Assembly: GCF_013426975.1 (NCBI RefSeq)
Contig: NZ_JACCPY010000011.1
Coordinates: 1-64,000 of the forward strand
Direction of reading: 5' to 3'
DNA: 64,000 bases
Source: Sphaerotilus sulfidivorans
Lineage (GTDB): Bacteria > Pseudomonadota > Gammaproteobacteria > Burkholderiales > Burkholderiaceae_C
Within the stretch, counting starts at the first letter, position 1, and every line of letters starts with the position of its first letter. Below are positions 9,509-17,901 of the stretch, one piece after another. Made by a program: the position numbers and the translations under genes. The notes beneath the pieces were generated by a model. It was not told the origin of the DNA. It made no database searches and saw nothing but the letters and a program-made list of their open reading frames with translations.

Positions 9509-10348
9509 ATGAGCACCCCGATCCACTTCGCCATCAACCGCATCAGCGCCCCGCGTCTGGGCTTTGCCGAGTTCGCCGCGATGTCGCGCCGCCTGGGCGT
9601 GAGCGCCATCGAGATCCGCAACGACCTGCCCGGCGTGGAGCTGCGCGACGGCATGCCCGCCAGCGATGTCGGTGCGATCGCCCAGGCGCACGGCCTGACG
9701 ATCCGCTCGATCAACGCGCTCTACCCCTTCGACGTCTTCAACGCCGAGCGCGCCGCGCAGGCCACCGAGCTGGCCCGCTACGCCCAGGCCTGCGGCGCCG
9801 AGGCGCTGGTGATGTGCCCGCTCAACAGCCTGGAAGACCGCCGCAGCACCGAGGAGCGCCACGCCGATCTGGTCGCCGCGCTGCGCGGCCTGCGCCCGAT
9901 CCTGCAGGCGCACGGCCTGGTCGGCCTGGTCGAGCCTCTGGGCTTCGAGGAATGCTCGCTGCGCCACAAGTCGGTGGCGGTGCGCGCGATCGAGGAAGTC
10001 GGCCACGACGGCACCTTCCTGCTGGTGCACGACACCTTCCACCACCACCTGGCCGGCGAGGACGCCTTCTATCCCGAGTACACCGGCCTGGTGCATGTGT
10101 CGGGTGTCGAGGACGCGGGCCTGGGCGTGAACCAGATGCGCGACGGCCACCGCGTGCTGGTCGGCCAGGACGACCGCCTGGGCAACCTGCCGCAGCTGCG
10201 CCGCCTGCTCGACCTGGGCTACACCGGCTTCGTCTCCTTCGAGCCCTTCGCCGAGTCGGTCGCCGCCGCCACCGACATCGAGGCCCAGCTGGCCGCCAGC
10301 ATGGCGCACCTGCGCGACGGCGTCGCCTCGCTTGCCACCTCGGCCTGA
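9509..10348 (+). CDS. TIM-barrel sugar isomerase/epimerase, IolI-like
   Basis: This 279-aa protein of the xylose-isomerase-like TIM-barrel family (IolE/IolI/hydroxypyruvate isomerase group) carries the metal-site strands LVGLVEPLGFEE, TFLLVHDTFHHHL, LVHVSGVED and the terminal GFVSFEPF, which supply the Glu/Asp/His ligands. IolI interconverts inososes. The ATG at 9509 has AAGGAG 7 bases before it. It is divergent from iolG and followed 19 bases later by a LacI gene. An inosose isomerase role fits, but dehydratase or eliminase activity on a 3-keto sugar is an alternative. Confidence 0.85.
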   Translation: MSTPIHFAINRISAPRLGFAEFAAMSRRLGVSAIEIRNDLPGVELRDGMPASDVGAIAQAHGLTIRSINALYPFDVFNAERAAQATELARYAQACGAEALVMCPLNSLEDRRSTEERHADLVAALRGLRPILQAHGLVGLVEPLGFEECSLRHKSVAVRAIEEVGHDGTFLLVHDTFHHHLAGEDAFYPEYTGLVHVSGVEDAGLGVNQMRDGHRVLVGQDDRLGNLPQLRRLLDLGYTGFVSFEPFAESVAAATDIEAQLAASMAHLRDGVASLATSA

Positions 10349-10367
10349 GCCGTGGCATGAAGGCGGG

Positions 10368-11537
10368 ATGAGCGTGTCCATTCCTTCTCCCGCCCCGGCG
10401 GCGCCGCGGCGCAAGCGCAGCGCGCGCTTCGTCGAGATCGCCGCCGTCGCCGGCGTCAGCGAAACCACCGTCAACCGGGTGCTCAACGAGCGCGGCAGCG
10501 TCTCGCCCGAGACCCGCGCGCGGGTGATCGCCGCGGCGCGCCAGCTCGGCGTGCCGCGGGTGCTGCCCGATCCGCGCCACGGCCTGACCCGCTTCGACGT
10601 GGTGATGGCGCGCAGCACCACGCCCTATGCGCACCGGCTGGACCTGGCGCTGCAGCGCATCCAGCAGATGCTCGACCCGCGCATCCTGATCCACCGCCAC
10701 ATCGTCGACGGCGACGACGAGCGCCGGGTGCTGGAGCTGCTGGCCGGCAGCGCGCACCGGCGCGACGGCCTGATCGTGGCGCTGCGCGACAGCCCGGCGG
10801 TGCGCGCGGCGCTGCAGCAGCAGCTCGCGCGCGGCGTGCCGGTGGTGGCGCTGATGAGCGGCATCGGCGCGCTCGAGGGCGTGCGCTATGCCGGCATCGA
10901 CAATGTCTCGGCCGGGCGCACCGCCGGGCATTTCCTGGCCCGGCTGGCGCGGCGCCTGCCCGGGCGGGTGCTGATCCTGACCCACCGGCTGGATTTCCGC
11001 GCCCATGCCGAGCGGGTGCGCGGCTGCCAGCAGGCGCTGGCCGAGCGCCAGCCGCAGCTGCAGGCGCTGGCGCCGGTGGAGTGCGGCGACGATCCCGCGC
11101 TGGCGCGCATCGCGCTGGAGGCGGCGCTGCAGGACGCGCGCCGCGACGGCGTGCCGCTGGTCGGGCTCTATCACAGCGGCGCCGGCTCCGACGGGCTGGC
11201 GAGGGTGCTGCGTCAGCTGACCCCACCGGAGCGCCCGGTCTGGATCGGCCACGAGCTCAGCGACGAGCACCGTCCGCTGCTGCGCCTGGGGCTGATGGAT
11301 CTGGTGATCGATCAGGACCCGGACGGCCAGGTCGCCGCCAGCCTGCACCATCTGCTGCACGCCACCGGCCATGTCGAGCAGACCGGGCCCGGTGCGCCCA
11401 ACGAGTTCCGCCTGTTCGGCCCGGAGAATCTGCCCGGCGAGGGCTCCTACCTGGATGCGCCGCTGAAGGCGCCGGTCGAGCGGCTTCAGGCCAGCGGATC
11501 GGTGCCGCCGCGTGCCGCGAGCGTCGTCGGCCGGTAG
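10368..11537 (+). CDS. LacI-family transcriptional regulator
   Basis: This 389-aa regulator has an N-terminal LacI helix-turn-helix (FVEIAAVAGVSETTVNRVLN, about residues 22-41) followed by a periplasmic-binding-protein-like sugar sensor domain. It is co-transcribed with the IolI-like gene. Its long C-terminal region and the wording of the recognition helix (VSETTVNRVLN) match regulators found in inositol or sugar clusters. The 3' end overlaps the convergent RpiR gene by 52 bases. The effector is presumably the substrate of the surrounding dehydrogenases. Confidence 0.85.
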   Translation: MSVSIPSPAPAAPRRKRSARFVEIAAVAGVSETTVNRVLNERGSVSPETRARVIAAARQLGVPRVLPDPRHGLTRFDVVMARSTTPYAHRLDLALQRIQQMLDPRILIHRHIVDGDDERRVLELLAGSAHRRDGLIVALRDSPAVRAALQQQLARGVPVVALMSGIGALEGVRYAGIDNVSAGRTAGHFLARLARRLPGRVLILTHRLDFRAHAERVRGCQQALAERQPQLQALAPVECGDDPALARIALEAALQDARRDGVPLVGLYHSGAGSDGLARVLRQLTPPERPVWIGHELSDEHRPLLRLGLMDLVIDQDPDGQVAASLHHLLHATGHVEQTGPGAPNEFRLFGPENLPGEGSYLDAPLKAPVERLQASGSVPPRAASVVGR

Positions 11538-12409
11538 GACAGCTCCAGCCGGAAGGCCAGCGCGACGAACAGGCTCTGCGCCAGGCCCATCGTCGCGGTC
11601 AGCGAGCGGAAGCCGAAGGTCGCGCTGTCCTGCACCAGCAGCGTCGCGGCCGCCTCGCGCGCCAGCGGGCTCATGCGGCTGTCGGTGATGGCGATCAGCT
11701 GCGCGCCGCGCTCGACCGCCTGCTGCGCCACCTGCATCGTCTCTTCGGCGTAGGGCGCGTAGGAGATCGCGATCATCACGTCGCCCGGGCGCACCGAGCG
11801 CATCTGGCCCTCGTGCATGCTGCCCAGTGCGGTGACCAGGCCGATGCGCTTGTCGGTGTGCTGCAGCGCGTAGTCGAGGTAGACCGCCGCGGGGAAGGAG
11901 CGCCGCGAGCCCGCGATCCAGATCGCGTCGGCCTGCACCATCAGGTCGATCGCGCGCGAGAAGGCCTCCTCGTCGAGCGACTGCTGCAGCTCCTGCATGC
12001 CGGCGATGCTGCCGCGCAGGAACTCGTGCGCGATCTCCGCCTCGCTCAGGCTGCCCGAGCCGGACTCGATGACGTCGCGCAGCCGGCGGCTGTAGTTGCG
12101 GCTCGGCGCGATCTGCTCTGACAGGCCCTGGCGGAAGAGCCGCTGCATCTCGGTGAAGCCGCTGAAGCCGAAGTGCTTGGCGAAGCGCACCACCGCCGAG
12201 GGCTGCACCCCGCACTGCGCCGCCACGTCTTGGATGCCCTCCAGCCCCAGGTGATCGCGGTGCGCCTCGACATGGCGCGCGATCAGCTTGAGCTGGCGGC
12301 TGAGCTGCTCGTATTCCGTGGTGATGCGGTGAAGGAAGGCGGCCACATCGGTCGGCGGCGGCATCGGGGCGGCGGTCATGGTCGCTGGACTTTCTTCGTC
12401 GGAGTGCAT
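11486..12409 (-). CDS. RpiR/MurR-family transcriptional regulator with SIS domain
   Basis: This 307-aa protein has an N-terminal RpiR helix-turn-helix (GIQDVAAQCGVQPSAVVRFAK, about 60-80) and a C-terminal SIS sugar-isomerase domain (IWIAGSRRSFPAAVYLDYAL onward, and DVMIAISYAPYAEETM). RpiR regulators bind phosphorylated or keto sugars through the SIS domain; IolR of rhizobia is of this type. A GGAA-N6-TTCC site lies 65 bases upstream of its start, and similar sites occur at the other promoters of the cluster, so it is the best candidate for the local repressor. An alternative start is the ATG at 12379. Confidence 0.88.
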   Translation of the reverse strand: MHSDEESPATMTAAPMPPPTDVAAFLHRITTEYEQLSRQLKLIARHVEAHRDHLGLEGIQDVAAQCGVQPSAVVRFAKHFGFSGFTEMQRLFRQGLSEQIAPSRNYSRRLRDVIESGSGSLSEAEIAHEFLRGSIAGMQELQQSLDEEAFSRAIDLMVQADAIWIAGSRRSFPAAVYLDYALQHTDKRIGLVTALGSMHEGQMRSVRPGDVMIAISYAPYAEETMQVAQQAVERGAQLIAITDSRMSPLAREAAATLLVQDSATFGFRSLTATMGLAQSLFVALAFRLELSYRPTTLAARGGTDPLA

Positions 12410-12473
12410 CGATGCTGCATCGTCCTCAATCTGGCGGGGAAAAAGAACAATGGTTTCCCTTGGTGGTTTCGGT

Positions 12474-12487
12474 GGAAACGGGTTTCC
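12474..12487. promoter_or_regulatory. GGAA-N6-TTCC box upstream of rpiR
   Basis: The sequence GGAA-ACGGGT-TTCC lies just past the stop codon of the upstream LacI gene and 65 bases before the RpiR start, which suggests autoregulation. Further TTTCC/GGAAA half-sites occur in the same 80-base gap. Confidence 0.55.
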
Positions 12488-12490
12488 TTT

Positions 12491-13546
12491 TCAGAGGCTC
12501 TCCGGCGTCCAGGTCTCGATCGGAACCACGAGGGAGGTGGGGGTGGCACCGATGCCCTCGGTCGCTTCCGCCATGCGACGCACCAGACGGGACGCCAGCA
12601 GCGGCCGCGGGATCGACAGCACCGCCTGCAGCTCGCCGCCCATCAGGCCGGCACGCGTCTGTGCCGTCAGATCGTGAGCGACCCCGACCGGCAGCACCAG
12701 ATCCGGATCATCGCGGCGCGCCTCGCGCAGCGCCGCCAGCACGCCCTCGATGCCACCGCCATCGACATAGAAGCCGCGCAGGTCAGGATGACGCCGCAGC
12801 AGCGCGTGCATGCCTTCGGCGGCCAGCGCCGGGCTGTCGAGCGTCATCATCGGCTCGAGCACCTCGAAGCGCGGCGCATGCTCGCGCACGAAGGATCGGA
12901 AGCTCATCTCCGCCAGTTCCTGGCACTGGAAGCGGTGGGTTCCCACGAAGATGGCGACACGGCCGGGCTCGCGCGCCAGCCGGGTGATGAACCAGGCCGC
13001 ACTGCGGCCGATGCGTCGCGAGTCCGGTCCGGCAAAGCCGGCGCGCAGCGGCGTGCTCAGGTCGCTGAGCAGCGCGAACACCGGCACGCCGCGCTCGTGC
13101 AGCTGCTCGACCGCCTCGCCGATCCGGGGATGATCGGCAGCGACCACCGCCAGCGCATCGACCCCGGCGCCCAGCGCGAGCATCCGTGCCGCGACCGATT
13201 CGGCCGACAGGTCCTCCATGTACTCGATGCGGGCCTGGCCGCGGATCGAGGGCTCGGCCTCGACGGCGGCTTCCAGCTCGCGGCCGAGCGCACGGTAGAA
13301 GCTCGAGCCCGGAAACAGCAGCAGGAAGCCCAGCGTGCGGCGAGGTCGCTGGCCCCGGGTGCGCTGCTCGATGACGCCGCTGGCACGGAATCCCAGCCGC
13401 TCCGCAGCCTCGCGCACCCGCTCCGCGGTGTCGGAGCGCACCGGTGCACGCGCATTGAGCAGCCGGTCGACGGTCGACAGGCTGACGCCGGCCGCGCGGG
13501 CCACCGCCTCCAGCGTGATCCGGCGCCCCGGGGTCAACCCTGACAT
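12491..13546 (-). CDS. LacI-family transcriptional regulator
   Basis: This 351-aa protein has an N-terminal helix-turn-helix (TLEAVARAAGVSLSTVDRLLN, about 11-31) and a LacI-type effector domain with FLLLFPGSSFYRALGRELE and the later GVAHDLTAQTRAGLMGGELQAV. The VSLSTVDRLLN recognition helix is the variant seen in regulators of inositol or rhamnose-type uptake. It is divergent from an IolE-like gene. A perfect palindrome 13 bases upstream of its start is a likely autoregulatory operator. It is followed by rpiR on the same strand after 81 bases. Confidence 0.86.
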   Translation of the reverse strand: MSGLTPGRRITLEAVARAAGVSLSTVDRLLNARAPVRSDTAERVREAAERLGFRASGVIEQRTRGQRPRRTLGFLLLFPGSSFYRALGRELEAAVEAEPSIRGQARIEYMEDLSAESVAARMLALGAGVDALAVVAADHPRIGEAVEQLHERGVPVFALLSDLSTPLRAGFAGPDSRRIGRSAAWFITRLAREPGRVAIFVGTHRFQCQELAEMSFRSFVREHAPRFEVLEPMMTLDSPALAAEGMHALLRRHPDLRGFYVDGGGIEGVLAALREARRDDPDLVLPVGVAHDLTAQTRAGLMGGELQAVLSIPRPLLASRLVRRMAEATEGIGATPTSLVVPIETWTPESL

Positions 13547-13558
13547 GAAGCTCTCATC

Positions 13559-13578
13559 CTTTCATCAGGTGATGAAAG
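13559..13578. promoter_or_regulatory. Perfect palindrome next to the LacI start, candidate LacI operator
   Basis: Arms CTTTCATCA and TGATGAAAG flank GG. The 20-bp site with a central even dyad is typical for LacI-family operators. It lies 13 bases upstream of the LacI start and about 120 bases upstream of the divergent IolE-like gene. Confidence 0.6.
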
Positions 13579-13609
13579 TCTATGACAGTTTTCATGTCGA
13601 CCAATGAAT

Positions 13610-13623
13610 GGAAATTGATTTCC
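13610..13623. promoter_or_regulatory. GGAA-N6-TTCC box in the LacI/IolE-like divergent promoter
   Basis: GGAA-ATTGAT-TTCC is preceded by GAAT as in the box at 15868, so the left half GAATGGAAAT is identical in both. The right half is degenerate outside ATTTCC. Confidence 0.55.
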
Positions 13624-13700
13624 GAAGGCAGGATGAGCCCTGTTCGCTGCCGGCCACCTGGCTGTCCGGCCCCTTGCCCTCCTGCCGAGAAAGACTGGCC

Positions 13701-14630
13701 ATGACCATGAAGATCACCGGCGCCCCCTGCAGCTGGGGCGTCGACGACCCGAAGAATCCGCATCTGCCGCCCTGGAGCCGGGTGCTCGACGAGGCGCGCG
13801 AGGCCGGCTACGCCGGCCTGGAACTCGGCCCCTACGGCTACATGCCGCTTGACGCCGGCGTGCTCGGCGCCGAACTGGACCGCCGCGGCCTGAGCCTGGT
13901 GGCGGGAACGATCTTCGACGACCTGGTCTCGCCCGCCAACCTGCCGGCGCTGCTGCGCCAGGCCGACGAGATCGGCGCGCTGCTCAAGGCGCTGCCCTCG
14001 CCCGAGCCGCTGCCGGGCCAGCGCCAGGCCACGCCCTATCTGGTCATCATCGACTGGGGCCACCGCGAGCGCGATCTGGCCGCCGGCCGCTCGGACGCCG
14101 CGCCGCGCCTGTCGGACGCCGACTGGGCGCGCATGGTCGACCACATCCGCCAGATCGCCGACCTGGCGCGCGAGCGCCACGGCATCCGCAGCGTCATCCA
14201 TCCGCATGCGGGCGGCCATATCGAGTTCGCCGACGAGATCCGCCGCATCGCTGCCGACATTCCCGACGCCACCGCGGGCCTGTGCCTGGACACCGGTCAC
14301 CTGCACTACTCGGGCATGGACCCGGCGGCGTGGCTGCGCGAGTTCGCCCACCGGCTGGATTACGTGCATTTCAAGGACGTCGACGCGGCGCGTCACCGCG
14401 AGGTGCTCTCCGGAGCGCCGGTGCCCTTCTTCGAGGCCTGCGCGCGCGGCGTGATGTGCCCGATCGGCCAGGGCGCGCTCGACTATGGCCGCATCCGCGC
14501 CACGCTCCAGGACATCGGCTACCAGGGCTACATCACCGTCGAGCAGGAGCGCGATCCACGCCATGCCGACACCAGCCTGCGCGACGTGCGCCTGAGCCGC
14601 GAGCACCTGCGCTCGATCGGCTTCCAGTGA
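13701..14630 (+). CDS. TIM-barrel sugar isomerase/dehydratase, IolE-like
   Basis: This 309-aa xylose-isomerase-like TIM barrel begins MTMKITGAPCSWGVDDPKN, close to the start of IolE (2-keto-myo-inositol dehydratase) homologues. Metal-site strands are visible: IRSVIHPHAGGHIE, GLCLDTGHLHYSG, YVHFKDVD and GYITVEQERDPRH. It could dehydrate an inosose or isomerise or eliminate from a keto sugar. It heads a two-gene run with the Gfo/Idh/MocA gene 22 bases downstream. Upstream in-frame sequence from 13608 is excluded because it holds an operator box and lacks a ribosome site. Confidence 0.85.
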   Translation: MTMKITGAPCSWGVDDPKNPHLPPWSRVLDEAREAGYAGLELGPYGYMPLDAGVLGAELDRRGLSLVAGTIFDDLVSPANLPALLRQADEIGALLKALPSPEPLPGQRQATPYLVIIDWGHRERDLAAGRSDAAPRLSDADWARMVDHIRQIADLARERHGIRSVIHPHAGGHIEFADEIRRIAADIPDATAGLCLDTGHLHYSGMDPAAWLREFAHRLDYVHFKDVDAARHREVLSGAPVPFFEACARGVMCPIGQGALDYGRIRATLQDIGYQGYITVEQERDPRHADTSLRDVRLSREHLRSIGFQ

Positions 14631-14652
14631 GCCGCCCCCCAAGGAGACACCC

Positions 14653-15828
14653 ATGATCCACGGTGAACTGGAACTCGCCGCCCCGCTGCGCTGGGGCATG
14701 GTCGGCGGCGGCCGCGGCAGCCAGATCGGCTACATCCACCGCTCGGCGGCGCTGCGCGATGGCCATTTCCGGCTGGTGGCCGGCGCCTTCGACATCGACC
14801 CGGCGGCGGGCCGCGACTTCGGCCAGCGCCTGGGCGTGGCCCCCGAGCGCTGCTATGAGAGCTACCGCTCGATGTTCGAGGTCGAGACACGCCGCCCCGA
14901 CGGTCTGCAGGCTGTCTCGATCGCCACGCCGAACGGCACGCACTTCGAGATCTGCAAGGCCGCGCTGGAGGCCGGCCTGCATGTGGTGTGCGAGAAGCCG
15001 CTGTGCTTCACCACCGCCGAGGCGCTGGAGCTGCAGGCGCTGGCCCAGGCGCGCCGGCGGGTGCTGGGCGTGACCTACGGCTACGCCGGCCACCAGCTGA
15101 TCGAGGAGGCGCGCGCGCGCATCGCCGCCGGCGAGCTGGGCGAGATCCGCATCGTGCAGATGCAGTTCGCCCACGGCTTCCACTGCGCGCCGGCCGAGCG
15201 CGACAGTGCTGCCGCCCGCTGGCGGGTCGATCCGAAGATGGCGGGCCCCAGCTATGTGCTGGGCGACGTCGGCACGCACCCCCTCTACCTTTCGGAGGTG
15301 ATGCTGCCCGAGCTGGAGATCGACGAGCTGCTGTGCTCGCGCCAGAGCTTCGTTCCCGGCCGTGCGCCGCTGGAGGACAACGCCTTCACGATCATGAAGT
15401 ACACCAGCGGCGCGGTCGGCTATGTCTGGTCGTGCGCGGTCAACGCCGGCTCGATGCACGGGCAGAAGATCCGCGTCATCGGCAGCCGCGCCAGCCTGGA
15501 GTGGTGGGACGAGCAGCCCAACCAGCTGCGGCTGGAGGTGCAGGGCGAGCCGGTGCGCATTCTCGAGCGCGGCATGGGCTACCTGGACACGGCCGCGCGG
15601 GCCGAGGATCGTATCGGCGGCGGCCACCCCGAGGGCCTGTTCGAGGCCTGGAGCAACCTCTACCGCCGCTTTGCGCTGGCGATGGACGCCACCGACCGGG
15701 GCGACACTGCACGCTTGGCCGGGCTGCGCTATCCGGACGTGCACGCCGGCGTGCACGGCGTGCGCTGGGTGGAGCGCTGCGTGCAGTCGGCCGACCAGGG
15801 CGGGGTCTGGGTGCGCTGGCACGAATGA
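14653..15828 (+). CDS. Gfo/Idh/MocA-family oxidoreductase
   Basis: This 391-aa dehydrogenase is longer than the typical inositol dehydrogenase. The N-terminal Rossmann motif reads [16 protein letters not shown], followed by [26 protein letters not shown] and [13 protein letters not shown]. The active-site helix is altered from the usual D(I/V)xxW to [20 protein letters not shown], as seen in the subgroup acting on glycosides and on other cyclitols. It has AAGGAG before the ATG and follows the IolE-like gene closely. Its substrate is probably a sugar or cyclitol intermediate distinct from that of the three other paralogues. Confidence 0.87.
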   Translation: MIHGELELAAPLRWGMVGGGRGSQIGYIHRSAALRDGHFRLVAGAFDIDPAAGRDFGQRLGVAPERCYESYRSMFEVETRRPDGLQAVSIATPNGTHFEICKAALEAGLHVVCEKPLCFTTAEALELQALAQARRRVLGVTYGYAGHQLIEEARARIAAGELGEIRIVQMQFAHGFHCAPAERDSAAARWRVDPKMAGPSYVLGDVGTHPLYLSEVMLPELEIDELLCSRQSFVPGRAPLEDNAFTIMKYTSGAVGYVWSCAVNAGSMHGQKIRVIGSRASLEWWDEQPNQLRLEVQGEPVRILERGMGYLDTAARAEDRIGGGHPEGLFEAWSNLYRRFALAMDATDRGDTARLAGLRYPDVHAGVHGVRWVERCVQSADQGGVWVRWHE

Positions 15829-15846
15829 GGCGCACGCGGCCGGGGT

Positions 15847-15860
15847 GACCAGATCTGGTC
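15847..15860. promoter_or_regulatory. Perfect 14-bp palindrome upstream of iolG-like gene
   Basis: GACCAGATCTGGTC is a perfect dyad with no spacer, 7 bases upstream of the RpiR-type box. It could be an additional operator, for example for one of the two LacI regulators. Confidence 0.45.
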
Positions 15861-15867
15861 CACGCTG

Positions 15868-15889
15868 GAATGGAAATCCATTTCCATTC
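15868..15889. promoter_or_regulatory. Perfect 10-bp-arm palindrome containing GGAA-N6-TTCC
   Basis: Arms GAATGGAAAT and ATTTCCATTC flank CC, with the core at 15872-15885. It is the best copy of the box shared by four promoters in the cluster and lies 64 bases upstream of the iolG-like start. Confidence 0.7.
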
Positions 15890-15952
15890 TGGCGATGCTT
15901 GAGCCCGCTGTTCACCCCCTACGCGACCCCCGCGAACCCCCAAGGAGACATC

Positions 15953-16972
15953 ATGACCCTGCGTATCGGCATCATCGGCTGCGGCGGCATCGGCCAGGAA
16001 CACGCCCGTCGGCTGCACTTCAAGCTGGCTGGCGCCCAGGTCGTCGCCATCAACGACATCAACCTCGCTGCGGCGACGCAGTTCTCGGAGATGTCGGGCA
16101 TCCAGGCCCGCGTGCTCGACAGCCATCAGGCCGTCATCGACGCGCCGGACGTGGATGCGCTGGTCGTGGCCTCCTGGGGCCCGGCGCACGAGGAGCAGGT
16201 GCTGGCCTGCATCAAGGCGGGCAAGCCGGTCTTCTGCGAGAAGCCGCTGGCCGTCACCGCCGAGGGCGCGCGCCGCATCGTCGACGCCGAGGTCCAGGCC
16301 GGGAAGAAGCTGGTGCAGGTCGGCTTCATGCGCCGCTATGACGCCGGCTACCGCGCGCTGAAGGCCACGCTGGACGCCGGTACCGTCGGCGACGCGCTGC
16401 TGGTGCACGCCGCCCACCGCAACCCGGCGGTGCCGGAGATGTATGTCGGCGACATGAGCATCACCGACACCTTCATCCACGAGATCGACGTCTTCCGCTG
16501 GCTGCTGAACGACGACTACGTCTCGGTGCAGGTCATCGAGGGCCGCAAGACCCGCAACGCCCACGCCGGCCTGCACGACCCGATCACCGTGCTGCTGGAG
16601 ACCCGCCAGGGCATCCGCATCGACACCGAGATCTATGTCGCCTGCCGCTTCGGCTACGACATTCAGTGCCATGTCGTCGGCGAGACCGGCGTGGCCAGCC
16701 TGCCCGAGCCGATGAGCGTGCCGCTGCGCTCGAACGCGCGCCAGGGCTCCGGCATCCTGATGGACTGGAAGCTGCGCTTCATCGACAGCTACGACGTCGA
16801 GCTGCAGGACTGGATCGAGGCCACCGTGCGTGGTGAAGTCAACGGCCCCGATGCCTGGGACGGCTATGTCGCCAGCGTCACCGCCGAGGCCTGCATCGAG
16901 GCCCGCAAGACCAAGCAGATCCTGCCGATCGCGCTGCCCGAGCGCCCGGCCTTCTACGCGCGCCAGGGCTGA
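15953..16972 (+). CDS. iolG: Inositol 2-dehydrogenase (IolG-like)
   Basis: This Gfo/Idh/MocA dehydrogenase (339 aa) begins [20 protein letters not shown]. It carries [25 protein letters not shown] and the active-site helix [20 protein letters not shown] with Asp and His, all typical of IolG. It would oxidise myo-inositol or a close cyclitol with NAD. AAGGAG lies 5 bases before the ATG. It is transcribed with the IolH-like gene 11 bases downstream and has its own promoter region with two palindromes. Confidence 0.9.
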   Translation: MTLRIGIIGCGGIGQEHARRLHFKLAGAQVVAINDINLAAATQFSEMSGIQARVLDSHQAVIDAPDVDALVVASWGPAHEEQVLACIKAGKPVFCEKPLAVTAEGARRIVDAEVQAGKKLVQVGFMRRYDAGYRALKATLDAGTVGDALLVHAAHRNPAVPEMYVGDMSITDTFIHEIDVFRWLLNDDYVSVQVIEGRKTRNAHAGLHDPITVLLETRQGIRIDTEIYVACRFGYDIQCHVVGETGVASLPEPMSVPLRSNARQGSGILMDWKLRFIDSYDVELQDWIEATVRGEVNGPDAWDGYVASVTAEACIEARKTKQILPIALPERPAFYARQG

Positions 16973-16983
16973 GGGTGTCCACC

Positions 16984-17901
16984 ATGAAGATCGCCCTCGA
17001 CCCCTACATGATCCGCCACCTGACGCTGGCCGAGCTGCCGGCGGCGGTGGCCGAGCTCGGCTACGACCAGATCGAGCTGTCGCCGCGCAGCGACTTTCTC
17101 GACTGGTGGGTGATGCCGCGCGCGACGAAGCCGCGCATGAGCGAGTTCAAGGCCGCGATGCGCTCGGCGGGCGTGGGCCTGGCCTCGCTGCAGCCGATGT
17201 ACCGCTGGGCCAGCCCCTTCGAGGACGAGCGCCAGTGGGCGGTGCGCTGCTGGAAGAAGGCCATCGAAGTGGCCGTCGAGATGGACTGCCGCCTCATGGT
17301 CAGCGAGTTCGGCCGCGGCGCCTCGCCCGACCGCACGGTGGCCGAGCGCAACGGCCTGGCCACCTACCTCAACACCAAGGAGGCCTGCGAGGCCGCCTGG
17401 TTCCGCTCGATGGACGAGCTGCTGCCCCTCCTGGAGCGCGAGGGCGTGACCCTCAGCGTCGAGCCGCACCCGGAGGACTGGATCGAGCAGTACCAGCCCG
17501 CTTGCGACATCGTGCGCAACATCGGCTCGAAGGCGTTGAAGCTCAGCTTCATCGCGCCGCACACCTTCTACTACGGCCGCGACATCGGCGCGATGGTGCG
17601 CGAGGCGGGCGACCTGCTGGCGCATGTGCGGGTGGCCGACACCTTCGACCACACCCAGAGCAGCCAGCTGCGCTACATCGTCAACCCGCCGGGCTCGAGC
17701 CAGGTGCGGGTGCACCAGCATCTGGACATCGGCCAGGGCGAGGTCGACTTCGACGGCCTGTTCAAGGCGATGGCCGACATCGGTTTCGACGGTCTGGTCT
17801 CGGCCTGCGTCTTTGCATGGGAAGACCGCGCGAAGGCATCGAGCCAGATGATGCGGCAGGGGATCGAGCAGCTGGTGCAGCGGCACTTCAGCGCGCGCTG
17901 A
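16984..17901 (+). CDS. TIM-barrel sugar isomerase/epimerase, IolH-like
   Basis: This 305-aa xylose-isomerase-like TIM barrel begins MKIALDPYMIRHLTLAELP with YDQIELSPRSDF, matching IolH proteins of inositol clusters. Metal-site strands include VTLSVEPHPEDW, LKLSFIAPHTFYYG, HVRVADTFDH and HQHLDIGQGEVDF. IolH has no firmly established reaction. A GTG at 16975 is also in frame, but the GAGGG at about 16972 is better placed for the ATG. It ends the cluster; its last 14 bases overlap the convergent truC gene. Confidence 0.85.
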   Translation: MKIALDPYMIRHLTLAELPAAVAELGYDQIELSPRSDFLDWWVMPRATKPRMSEFKAAMRSAGVGLASLQPMYRWASPFEDERQWAVRCWKKAIEVAVEMDCRLMVSEFGRGASPDRTVAERNGLATYLNTKEACEAAWFRSMDELLPLLEREGVTLSVEPHPEDWIEQYQPACDIVRNIGSKALKLSFIAPHTFYYGRDIGAMVREAGDLLAHVRVADTFDHTQSSQLRYIVNPPGSSQVRVHQHLDIGQGEVDFDGLFKAMADIGFDGLVSACVFAWEDRAKASSQMMRQGIEQLVQRHFSAR

